From Sphingomonas sp. Leaf9 (GTDB lineage Bacteria; Pseudomonadota; Alphaproteobacteria; Sphingomonadales; Sphingomonadaceae), in NCBI RefSeq assembly GCF_001421355.1, contig NZ_LMKC01000003.1, positions 558,164 through 622,163 of the forward strand: 64,000 nt of DNA, given 5' to 3'. Below the pieces are notes generated by a model that saw only the letters and a list, made by a program, of their open reading frames with translations, was not told the DNA's origin and did not search any database. Shown in pieces: positions 9,773 through 17,960 of this stretch (position 1 is its first letter; each line of letters begins with the position of its first letter). A program made the position numbers and the translations under genes.

Positions 9773-11726
9773 CGCTGGCCTCCGCTTCGGCGATAGTGCG
9801 GGCGGCATCCTCGGGCAGCAGCCACCCGTCGCGCACCTGCCGCTGTGCAGCGGCGCGGACCTGTGCGACGAAGCCTGCATGGTCGCGATAGCGTGCCGCC
9901 AGCGACGGACGCGGATCGCCGCGCTGCCGCCGCTCCGCCTCGGTTCGGGCGAAGGGCACGAAGCCGCCGATAAAGCCGCACGACCCGCCACGGCCATAGC
10001 CGGCGGTGCGGACGTTCCACCCGGTATAGGTACCGATAGGCACCGCTAGCGCGACCAGCGGGACACCGCCGACCTCGTTCCCGTCGCGGTCGACGCGCGG
10101 CACGCGGGCCGGCAGGATGCGGCGGATGCGCGGTGGCTGGCGCGACGCCACGCCGCTTTCGTCGACATAGCGGAACCGGGGCCCCACGTCGTAATCGGGC
10201 ATGAGGTTTAGCGCGGTCTGCGGCAACGGCACGCCCGGTATCGCCGGCCATCCCATCGCCGCTGCACCGGGCCGCACCAGCGTGCCGTCGGCGATCGTCG
10301 GATAGCGGCTGTCGGGCGGCGTGCGATCGTCGCGGACCCATTCGACCAGCCGGGCGAGCAGTGCCCGGCGGACATCGGCAGTCCGCACCGGGTTCAGCGG
10401 CAGCGCACAGGGCGGATAACCCGGCGGGGTCGCTTCACCGGCCAGCGGAAAGCCGCCGCGCTGCGACCCGCCATGGGTGACCGATCCGAAATAATAGCGC
10501 CGCACATCGGCCGGCAGCGGCAGGTCGCGGCGGGCATCGGTGCCGACCAGCCCCGGCGACAGGCGCAAGCCCCAGATTTCCGCCGAGCCAATCGTCTCGA
10601 TGACCTTGGGACAGGTGTTGCTCGCGCGGCACCGGTCGAGCAGGCTGGAGGTACCGCGTCCGCGCGTGCGGTCATGGTAGCGGCGCCACCACAGCGCGCC
10701 CTCGCTGCCCAGTTCGAACAGGTCGGCGCCGCCGCCCGGCACGGCGAAGCGGATGTTGAGTGGCACCTGCCGCGCAGCGATATCGGGATTGGCGCCGTCG
10801 AATACCCGCCGACCGGCTTCATCGGCATTGAAGCCCAGATGCAGGAAGCTCTTGACGAAATTGCCCGACTGCGACGTGCCGGTAACGATCGGCCAGCGGA
10901 CGAGATCGGCGACCGGATTGGCGTTGCCATGATCGTCATACGATCCGTGCCGCAGGAACGCGACCAGATCGCGCACCGCCGCAAAACCGATGCCCAGCAC
11001 CTGCGGATCGCGCCCGGTATAGACCAGCGTATAGGCCCGGTCCGTGACAAAACCGCCCCGTACGCAGAGCTGTCGCGGGTCCGGCGTCCCCGGGAACGGG
11101 CGCGTGCGACAATCTGCGAAGGCCCAGTCGCCCGCCGCGACCGGGACCAGCGGCGCCGTGTCGGATGTCTGCGTCCACAACCGCGCTGTGCGGGTGTCGA
11201 GCGATACCGGCAGCGGACGCGCGACCGGGCGGACGATGCCGCCGACGATCGGCACACTACCGCTGCCGGTCGCGACGCCGACGAAGCGTTGCAGGACCGG
11301 CCCGGTCAGTCCGGCGGCGATGGGTACCGTCGCGGTCTGTACCCCCGGCTGCGGCGCGATATCGCCCTGCCAGCCGCTGACGACCCGGATGTGGCCGGCA
11401 GGGTCCGGCTCGATCCGGGCGTTGCCGCGATTGGGGACGTCGTAGAACAGCACGCCGCTGGTCTGCGCCGGATCGTTCGGCCGTACGATCGCGAAGGTCG
11501 CGCCATAGGCGACCGTCCCGCGCGGGGTACGCGGGGCCGCCGACAGGTCGGTGATGATGCGGTTGTGGGGATCGCGAGGGTCGAGTTCGCCCTCATAGCG
11601 GCCGCGCAGCATCGTGAAGCCGTCGCCCGCCGGTTCGCTACGTTCGACCACGATCCGCGTCACCCGCGCCTCGGCCACGGTCGGCAAGGCGATCAGTGTC
11701 AGCGTCGGCCAGCCTGCGCCCCTCAT
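9759..11726 (-). CDS. Alpha/beta-hydrolase domain protein (Abhydrolase_10 type)
   Basis: A 655-residue protein resembling the alpha/beta-hydrolase domain-containing family known as Abhydrolase_10 (PF20091). The likely nucleophile elbow is TGTSQSGNF near residues 282-290, in a segment like the G-x-S-Q-S-G found in that family. A short hydrophobic N-terminus (2-20) may be a signal peptide. Four cysteines in the middle region suggest disulfides in an exported protein. Family members are poorly characterised, and some are annotated as esterases of large natural products. It starts with an ATGA overlap with the small AtuA-related gene and overlaps the tannase-type gene by 14 bases, so it belongs to the same operon. 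The substrate is unknown. Confidence 0.75.
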   Translation of the reverse strand: MRGAGWPTLTLIALPTVAEARVTRIVVERSEPAGDGFTMLRGRYEGELDPRDPHNRIITDLSAAPRTPRGTVAYGATFAIVRPNDPAQTSGVLFYDVPNRGNARIEPDPAGHIRVVSGWQGDIAPQPGVQTATVPIAAGLTGPVLQRFVGVATGSGSVPIVGGIVRPVARPLPVSLDTRTARLWTQTSDTAPLVPVAAGDWAFADCRTRPFPGTPDPRQLCVRGGFVTDRAYTLVYTGRDPQVLGIGFAAVRDLVAFLRHGSYDDHGNANPVADLVRWPIVTGTSQSGNFVKSFLHLGFNADEAGRRVFDGANPDIAARQVPLNIRFAVPGGGADLFELGSEGALWWRRYHDRTRGRGTSSLLDRCRASNTCPKVIETIGSAEIWGLRLSPGLVGTDARRDLPLPADVRRYYFGSVTHGGSQRGGFPLAGEATPPGYPPCALPLNPVRTADVRRALLARLVEWVRDDRTPPDSRYPTIADGTLVRPGAAAMGWPAIPGVPLPQTALNLMPDYDVGPRFRYVDESGVASRQPPRIRRILPARVPRVDRDGNEVGGVPLVALAVPIGTYTGWNVRTAGYGRGGSCGFIGGFVPFARTEAERRQRGDPRPSLAARYRDHAGFVAQVRAAAQRQVRDGWLLPEDAARTIAEAEASDVLR

Positions 11727-12031
11727 ACGCCGTCCCCGATCTCTAGGGCGAGGAGATGCGCGCCCAGCGTCTTGCCATGGGCGTCCAGTGCCAGCGAACG
11801 GGTGACGCCGCCGCTCAGCGCCCCCTCCAGCACGAAATTGAGCGCGCCCAGCTGCGGCAATTCGTAACGGCGGATCGCTCCGGCGGCCACGCCCAGCACC
11901 GCACCGACCCGCGCCGTATCGAGCGCCCGCGCGATCCGCGGATAGTCCGCCGCACGATAGGCGATGACCGAGATTTGCGAGATGTCGCCTTTGTCGCCGG
12001 TGCGGACATGGGCCAGATCATGCAGCCGCAT
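11723..12031 (-). CDS. Stand-alone AtuA-like C-terminal domain protein
   Basis: A 102-residue protein beginning MRLHDLAHVRTGDKGD. The R-T-G-D-K-G-D-x-S motif is characteristic of the small domain that is either fused to the C-terminus of AtuA-type (DUF1446) proteins or encoded separately next to them. There is no signal peptide, so it should be cytoplasmic. It overlaps the AtuA gene by 14 bases upstream and the hydrolase by 4 bases downstream (ATGA), implying fixed stoichiometry with AtuA. Its biochemical function is not established in the family; a subunit of an acyl-CoA-handling enzyme is a reasonable guess because AtuA itself belongs to acyclic terpene catabolism. Confidence 0.8.
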   Translation of the reverse strand: MRLHDLAHVRTGDKGDISQISVIAYRAADYPRIARALDTARVGAVLGVAAGAIRRYELPQLGALNFVLEGALSGGVTRSLALDAHGKTLGAHLLALEIGDGV

Positions 12032-13391
12032 CGCCGACCTCCACGATGTGCACGCGGGGCGCGGTCGCGTCGCGCGGGATCAGGCAGGAGGCGATGGCGA
12101 CCACCCGGCGGATGCCGCGGCTGACCCCGCCGCCGCCGAACGGCCCGTTGGTATAGAGCGCCTCGACCTCCGCGCCGATCGCCTGCGCGCCCGTTGCACT
12201 CCGACTGCGCCCGACGATCCGCGCGCGCACCTCGCCGCCGCCGTCGCCGCGGTTGTCCGCCGCCCGCGTCACCGCGTCCAGCCCGATGACGTCGCAGCGA
12301 ATTTCGCGAACGTCCGCGCCGGTCAGCGCCAGCCGTTCGCGCACGATGCCGAGTGCCAGCCGCGCGCGGGCGACCGCGCCCGGCCCGGCATAGGAAATCT
12401 GCCCCTCGCCGATAAAGCCGTCGTCGTAACCGATCGATACCTTCAGCGAAGCCGGTTGTGTCCGCCCCGCCCCGCCCGATACCGCGACCCGGTCGTGCGC
12501 GACCTGTTCAAAGCGCACCTGGCTGAAATCGGCGGTGACGTCGGCCTGGAGATAGGCGGCCGGGTCGAGGATTTCGTAGAGCAATTGTTCGGTGCAGGTC
12601 GCGACCGACAACAGCCCGCCGGACCCCGCGACCTTGCCGAGCAGCGCATCGCCGTTCGCATCGACATCGGCGAAGGGAAAGCCCAGCCGGGCGAGATCGG
12701 GCACGTCCTTGCGCCCCGGATCGGCGAAATAGCCGCCGGTCAACTGCCCGGCGCATTCGAGCAGGTGCCCGACCAGCGTACCGCGCCCGATCCGACCCCA
12801 GTCGTCGGAGGACCAGCCGAAGCGGTGGATCATCGGCGCGAGGAACAGCGACGGATCGCCGACCCGCCCGGTGATGACGATATCGGCCCCGGCATCGAGC
12901 GCGGCGACGATGCCGTCCGCCCCCAGATACGCGTTGGCCGACACCATCCGGTCGCGCAGCGCGGCGACCGTCCCCACCCCGTCGATCAGCGACAGGTCGC
13001 TGTCCGCCAGCACGCTCAAAACGTCGTCGCCGGTGACCGCACCGATCCGCAGGCCGGGCAGGCCCAGTTCGCGCGCGACGCGGGCGACGGCATGGGCGGC
13101 GGCGATCGGGTTCGCCGCGCCGCCATTGGTGATGATCCGCACCCCGCGCGCAGCGGCGGCGGGCAGGACGCGCCGCATCCGTTCGACCAGCATCGGGTCG
13201 AACCCAGCCCCCGGATCGGCCTGCAACCGTTCCTGCGCAAGGGCGATGGTGCGTTCGGCGAGGCATTCGAAGACGAGAAAGTCGAGCTCGCCCCGTTCGA
13301 CCAGTTCGATGGCGGGTTCGATCCGGTCGCCGGCAAAGCCCGACCCGGCTCCGATCCGGACGAAACCCCGTTGGTACCGCGTCGCAGTCAT
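12018..13391 (-). CDS. AtuA-family (DUF1446) acyclic terpene utilization-like protein
   Basis: A 457-residue cytoplasmic protein of the AtuA/DUF1446 family. It opens with VRIGAGSGFAGDR and has LDFLVFECLAE, IITNGGAANP and ADIVITGRVGDPSLFL, all typical of the family. AtuA was named from the geraniol/citronellol pathway of Pseudomonas, but many homologues sit in unrelated carboxylic-acid catabolic loci. The true ATG (13391) lies in an ATGA overlap with the CitMHS gene; longer in-frame readings fall inside that gene and are ruled out. The next gene supplies the small partner domain. No geranyl-CoA carboxylase (AtuC/AtuF) is visible, so a terpene substrate is not demonstrated. Confidence 0.85.
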   Translation of the reverse strand: MTATRYQRGFVRIGAGSGFAGDRIEPAIELVERGELDFLVFECLAERTIALAQERLQADPGAGFDPMLVERMRRVLPAAAARGVRIITNGGAANPIAAAHAVARVARELGLPGLRIGAVTGDDVLSVLADSDLSLIDGVGTVAALRDRMVSANAYLGADGIVAALDAGADIVITGRVGDPSLFLAPMIHRFGWSSDDWGRIGRGTLVGHLLECAGQLTGGYFADPGRKDVPDLARLGFPFADVDANGDALLGKVAGSGGLLSVATCTEQLLYEILDPAAYLQADVTADFSQVRFEQVAHDRVAVSGGAGRTQPASLKVSIGYDDGFIGEGQISYAGPGAVARARLALGIVRERLALTGADVREIRCDVIGLDAVTRAADNRGDGGGEVRARIVGRSRSATGAQAIGAEVEALYTNGPFGGGGVSRGIRRVVAIASCLIPRDATAPRVHIVEVGDAAA

Positions 13392-14683
13392 AGCGGGATC
13401 ACCCCGATCAGCAGGGCGGCGGCGGTCATCACCAGGCTGGCGGCGAACAACCACGGGATCGCGAACCGCTGGTGTGCGCCAAGCTCGATCCCGCTCAACC
13501 CCGCCACCAGGAACGTTGCCGGCGTCAGCGGGCTGATCGGAAAGCCGGTCGTCATCTGCCCCAGCAGCGCGGCGCGGCCGATCTCCTCGGGCCGGATGCC
13601 GAAGCCGGCACCCATTTCCGCGATCACCGGCAGCACGCCGAAATAGAAGGAGTCGGGATCGAAGACGAGGCTGAGCGGCATCGCCACCACGGCAAGGATC
13701 GCGGCGAGATGCCCGCCGACCGATGCCGGCAAATGCCCCGCCCCGGCCGCCGCCATCGCGCCGATCATGCCCGATCCGGTCATCACGCCGGTGAACACCC
13801 CGGCCGCCAGCAGGATGCTCGCCATCAGCAGGGCGGCATGGGCGTGCGCGTCGATCCGCTCGCGCTGCGCCCTGGCACCGGGATAATTGACCAGCAGCGC
13901 CAGCGCGGTGCCGATCATGAAGACCACGACCGGTTCGACCAGTCCCGACACCATCGTGCCGACCACCGCCAACGTCAGGACGATGTTGACCGCGAAGCGC
14001 CAGCCGTGGACCGGTGCGGCCACCGGCTGGGCCGGCGCAAGTCCGGCGTCGCCGGCAGCGAACGTCGTCGATCCGGCCAGCCGCACCCGCTCGCGCCGCC
14101 CCAGCCACCATGATGCCGCCCCGACGAACATCAGCCCAACCAGCTGCACCCCGATCATCGGCGTGAACAGTAACGACGTCGATACGCCGAGCGACGCGGA
14201 GGCGCGCAGCGTCGGCCCGGTCCATGGCAGGAAGTTGACGCCCGCCGCCATTGATGCGGTGCACGCCAGCACCCGCCGGTCCATCCCGATCCGGTCATAC
14301 ACCGGCCGGAGCGCCGGGATGGTCACGAGGAAGCACACCGCCCCCGACCCGTCGAGATGGATCAGCAGCGCCAGCAGCGCGGTGCCCAGCGCGATCCGTT
14401 CAGGGCTGTCCCCGACCAGTCGCACGACCAGGGCGACCAATGGTGCCAGCAGGCCGGCATCGGTCATCACCCCAAAGAACAGGATGGCGAAGATGAACAT
14501 CCCCGCCACCGGCGCGATCTTGCCCAGTCCGGACAGGATGAACGCCGGCACCTGATCGCTCATCCCGACCAGCAACGCTGCCCCGACCGGGATCAGGATC
14601 AGCGCGACCAGCGGCGATACGCGATTGGACAGGATCGCCGCGAGCAACGCCGCGATCGCCGCCAATCCGGTTAGTGCCAACAT
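13388..14683 (-). CDS. CitMHS-family carboxylate transporter
   Basis: A 431-residue inner-membrane protein with about 11-12 hydrophobic segments. It resembles the CitMHS family (citrate-divalent metal:proton symporters, ion-transporter superfamily): an N-terminal MLALTGL, a central LDGSGAVCFLVTIPAL, then NFLPWTGPTLRA and a C-terminal FPISPLTPATFL loop. It would import a di- or tricarboxylate, possibly as a metal complex. The start at 14683 is the methionine that opens the first membrane helix, behind a run of G. It is the second gene of the operon, 73 bases after the TBDR stop, and overlaps AtuA by 4 bases. It probably moves the carboxylate product of the upstream hydrolases into the cytoplasm. 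Confidence 0.87.
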   Translation of the reverse strand: MLALTGLAAIAALLAAILSNRVSPLVALILIPVGAALLVGMSDQVPAFILSGLGKIAPVAGMFIFAILFFGVMTDAGLLAPLVALVVRLVGDSPERIALGTALLALLIHLDGSGAVCFLVTIPALRPVYDRIGMDRRVLACTASMAAGVNFLPWTGPTLRASASLGVSTSLLFTPMIGVQLVGLMFVGAASWWLGRRERVRLAGSTTFAAGDAGLAPAQPVAAPVHGWRFAVNIVLTLAVVGTMVSGLVEPVVVFMIGTALALLVNYPGARAQRERIDAHAHAALLMASILLAAGVFTGVMTGSGMIGAMAAAGAGHLPASVGGHLAAILAVVAMPLSLVFDPDSFYFGVLPVIAEMGAGFGIRPEEIGRAALLGQMTTGFPISPLTPATFLVAGLSGIELGAHQRFAIPWLFAASLVMTAAALLIGVIPL

Positions 14684-14756
14684 CCCCCCGACCCCGTTTC
14701 TGGTTTGAACTGGTCGCATCGCATCGTGGAACCGAATGCGATGCGACCGCAAGCGA

Positions 14757-17700
14757 TTAGAAATTCAGCGTAACCTGCATCGTCGCCGTCCGTCCGAACG
14801 GGTTCGAATAGGCGCCGTTGAACGCGCCGTTCGATGTGATCGCGATCGGCGGATCGCGATCGAACAGGTTGAGGATGGTGATCGACGTCCGGAGCCCGCT
14901 GAACGGGGTGCCGGCATCCTTCAGGTCGGCGGCATAGCCGAGCGTCAGGTCGACCGTCGTCCACGCATCGACCTTTTGCGGCGGGATCGACTGGCCGATC
15001 GGGCCCAGCGCCAGATCGTTCAGATAGGAACCGATATAGTTGACGAAGGCGTTGGCGCTGACCCCGCGATAGAGCAGCCCGAGCGAACCCCGTCCGCGCC
15101 ATTCGGTCGGCGAGTTGTAGAAGCCCAGCCGGTCGACGAACGGCGCGCCGGCAACGACCTGCTCCTCGTTGCTGATCGTCCAGCTGACCGCGGCCGATGC
15201 ATTTACGGTCAGCGCATCGAACTTGTGCAGATAGTTGATCGACGCATCCAGCCCGTCCTGCCGGGTCGCGGCCAGATTGGCGTTGCGCCCGTCGATCAGC
15301 ACGTTGACCGCACACGGATTGGGCAGCGTACCATAGAGCAGCGTCCGGCTGAGATAGGTGCGCAGCACCGGATCGAAGGTCGCCGGATCGGTGTTCACGC
15401 AGCCGCTGGGGTTCGCGATCGGCAAGATGAACTGGCTGTAGCCGTTATAACCGGGATAGGCTCCCGCCTGGAACGCCGCGATCGAATTGGGCTGCTGGAT
15501 GCGGCCGGTATAGCGGATATTGTAATAGGTCGCCTCGGCAGTGAAGTCGCCGAGCTTCAGATTGCCGCCGACCGACCAGTTGGTTGCCTTTTCCGGCTGC
15601 AATTCCGGGTTCGATCCGACGACCACACCGATGTTGGTGAAGCCCGGCCCTGCCCCGTTTACGACCCGCGGATCGTTGTTCGAGAAGGCGAAGCCGCCGA
15701 CCGCCGAATAGGAGAACAGGTTGACGTCCGGCAGAGACGGCGCGCGGAACGACGTGCCCCACGATCCGCGCAGGCTGAGAATGTCGTTGACCACCCATGT
15801 CCCGCCGATCTTGGGATTGGAGGTCGAACCGACGTCCGAATAATCGTCGTACCGGATCGCGGCGTCGATCGTCAGGCTCTTGATGAGCGGGATGCCCATC
15901 TCCTCGCCGATCAGCGGGACATAGAGTTCGCCGAACGCCGACCAGATGGTGCGCGACAGGCGGCTGTTGTCGGCGGTGGTGTCGAGCAGGAACTCGTTGG
16001 TGGCGCTGCGGTTCGCGCCGTTGATGTTGAAGTTGTATTGCTTGTTACGCTCACCGCCGAACGCCGCGCGCACGCTGCCGGCCGGAATCGCGAACAACGG
16101 TCCGTCGAACTTGACGAGGGCATTGTCCAGCCCGTTGCCGCTGCGCTGGACATTGTCGCCGGCGATCGTGGCCAACTGCGCAGGCGTCAGCGCCAGCGTG
16201 CTCAGCGGATTGATCGTTCCCAGATTGATCTGATATTGCAGTGCGTTGGGATTGATGTTGGTCCCGCTCTGGCAATAATTGCACGCCTCGTCGCGGCCAT
16301 AGGTGTAGTAACCCTCCGCCCGCCAACTCCATGGCAGCTTCACCCGCGCCCCGGCAGTGATCGAATAGGTTTCGGATCGGTTGTCGAAGTTGCTCGAACC
16401 GATATCCTTCAGCGCACTATACTGCACGTTCAGCGGTGCGTTCGCCGCCACGCCGGGGATGCCAGCGATATAATAGGGATTGCGCGTTGCCGTCACCGCG
16501 CCGCTGGCGTCGAGCAGGAACGGTGACAACGTCACATTCTGCACCGCCGATGCCGGCGACCGGGAAAAGGTGTGCCGGTTCGAATAGGTCCCCTGCACGA
16601 ACGCCTCGATCGAGGGGCCGAATTCCTGGTTGGCGAACAGCGACACCTGATGCCGGTCGAGCCGCCCGGTATAGTCGTTATAATAGGCATTGTCGGTCAG
16701 GTTCGGCTGATTGACCAGCAGGTCACCCGGCGTCAGCCCGACATTCGCCCCCTGCAGCAGCCCGTAATAGGTGTAGAAACCGGCCCTGGGCAGCACCGGG
16801 TTCTGTGACCCGTCGGCATTTTGGACATAGATATTGGCCGGCCCCGCCAGCGTGGCGGTGGTGCCGTTCAGTCGGTTGTCCGGCCCACCGAATGGTCGCA
16901 GATCATTGAACAGGAAGCGGTTCTTGGCGCGCAGGAACGGATCGCGGTGCGTATATTCGTAGCTGACCAGCACATTGCCCGCGCCAAGGCCGCCAAGGCC
17001 GCTCCACGTCGTGCCGGCGGTGATCGACGGCTGGATTTGGAACCCGCCCGACTGGTTGGTGACGCGGTTCGATGCCTCGATGCCGTTGAAATCCTTGCGC
17101 AGCACGAAATTGACCACGCCCGCCACCGCGTCCGAACCATAGATGGCGGAGGCGCCGTCGGCGATCACCTCGATCCGGGCGACAGCGGCGATCGGCACCT
17201 GATTGGCTTCGGTGAAATTGGACGCAGCACCGGTGCCGACCACGCGGTGGCCGTCGACCAATGTCAGCGTCGCCTGCGCACCCAGCCCGCGCAGATTGAT
17301 CGCGGAACCCTGTTGCGAGTTGTACGAGCCCTGCGTCCCGCCTTCGCGGAAATCGCCGAGGTTGCGGACCTGCGGCAGCGTGTTGACCGCATCGGCGACC
17401 GAGGCGACGCCGCTGGCGATGATCGTCTCGCGCGTCAGCGTAACCGCCTCGCTGCCGACCGCCTTCACGCCCGAGATATTGGTGCCGGTGACGACGATAT
17501 CCGCCCCCTCGCCGGTCTTGGCATCGTTCGACAGCGCGCCCTGCTGATCGACATCGTCGCCCGCATCGCCGGCAACGCCGGTCGGGGCGTTGGCCGATCT
17601 CGCGACGCTCGCACCAGCCGCAGGGTCCTGTGCGCTGGTCGTTTGTGCGGCGTCTATCTCGGGCGCGGGCAAGCCAGCCGAGCCATCCTGTCCGACGATG

Positions 17701-17789
17701 GCCGATGTGCCGGCAATGGCAGGCGATGTGAGACCGAGCGCCAATGCGGTCAGGCTGGTGCGCGTGAAACGAGTCTTACGACCTTGCAT
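14757..17789 (-). CDS. TonB-dependent receptor 1 (head of the nine-gene operon)
   Basis: A 1010-residue outer-membrane receptor with signal peptide (~1-26), a long low-complexity N-terminal linker, a plug domain beginning at DIVVTGTNISG (~96) with INLRGLGAQAT and VIADGASAIYGSDAVAGVVNF, and a barrel ending in TMQVTLNF with terminal Phe. The GASAIYGSDAVAGV plug type is common among proteobacterial receptors for sugars and aromatic glycosides. It imports a large substrate using TonB energy. It precedes the transporter and hydrolase genes on the same strand and is divergent from a LysR gene, which probably controls it. The ligand is inferred to be a glycosylated ester from its neighbours, not from its own sequence. 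Confidence 0.93.
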   Translation of the reverse strand: MQGRKTRFTRTSLTALALGLTSPAIAGTSAIVGQDGSAGLPAPEIDAAQTTSAQDPAAGASVARSANAPTGVAGDAGDDVDQQGALSNDAKTGEGADIVVTGTNISGVKAVGSEAVTLTRETIIASGVASVADAVNTLPQVRNLGDFREGGTQGSYNSQQGSAINLRGLGAQATLTLVDGHRVVGTGAASNFTEANQVPIAAVARIEVIADGASAIYGSDAVAGVVNFVLRKDFNGIEASNRVTNQSGGFQIQPSITAGTTWSGLGGLGAGNVLVSYEYTHRDPFLRAKNRFLFNDLRPFGGPDNRLNGTTATLAGPANIYVQNADGSQNPVLPRAGFYTYYGLLQGANVGLTPGDLLVNQPNLTDNAYYNDYTGRLDRHQVSLFANQEFGPSIEAFVQGTYSNRHTFSRSPASAVQNVTLSPFLLDASGAVTATRNPYYIAGIPGVAANAPLNVQYSALKDIGSSNFDNRSETYSITAGARVKLPWSWRAEGYYTYGRDEACNYCQSGTNINPNALQYQINLGTINPLSTLALTPAQLATIAGDNVQRSGNGLDNALVKFDGPLFAIPAGSVRAAFGGERNKQYNFNINGANRSATNEFLLDTTADNSRLSRTIWSAFGELYVPLIGEEMGIPLIKSLTIDAAIRYDDYSDVGSTSNPKIGGTWVVNDILSLRGSWGTSFRAPSLPDVNLFSYSAVGGFAFSNNDPRVVNGAGPGFTNIGVVVGSNPELQPEKATNWSVGGNLKLGDFTAEATYYNIRYTGRIQQPNSIAAFQAGAYPGYNGYSQFILPIANPSGCVNTDPATFDPVLRTYLSRTLLYGTLPNPCAVNVLIDGRNANLAATRQDGLDASINYLHKFDALTVNASAAVSWTISNEEQVVAGAPFVDRLGFYNSPTEWRGRGSLGLLYRGVSANAFVNYIGSYLNDLALGPIGQSIPPQKVDAWTTVDLTLGYAADLKDAGTPFSGLRTSITILNLFDRDPPIAITSNGAFNGAYSNPFGRTATMQVTLNF

Positions 17790-17896
17790 GGAAACCTCCC
17801 CTGTGAGGACGGCCGACTGGACATCGGCTCTTGTCGGGCGATCCAGCTGTTGGCGCCGGTTTCGTCCGCTCGACGCGTTATCAATCGTTCGGTATG

Positions 17897-17912
17897 ATTA
17901 TAAAAATAGAAT
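17897..17912. promoter_or_regulatory. Candidate LysR-type box between TBDR 1 and its LysR gene
   Basis: In the 171-base divergent gap there is an AT-rich imperfect dyad, ATTATA-AAAA-TAGAAT (one mismatch), standing out from the GC-rich surroundings about 50 bases before the LysR start. LysR regulators typically bind interrupted dyads of this size in the shared promoter of the divergent target. The assignment rests on position and symmetry only. Confidence 0.35.
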
Positions 17913-17960
17913 GTTGGCATCGATCAATCCGAAAAGCTGATCGATGGAGGAAAGGACCGG

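Noticed and set aside
12018..13391. Assigning the operon to acyclic terpene degradation because of AtuA
   Set aside because: None of the other Atu pathway genes is present, and AtuA homologues occur in unrelated loci, so the name does not establish the substrate.
11964..13646. 560-codon plus-strand frame opposite AtuA and CitMHS
   Set aside because: Composition is that of an antisense shadow; the minus-strand genes have clear family motifs and overlapping starts.
14736..16526. 596-codon plus-strand frame opposite TBDR 1
   Set aside because: Antisense of a full TBDR; no signal peptide, domain or ribosome site.
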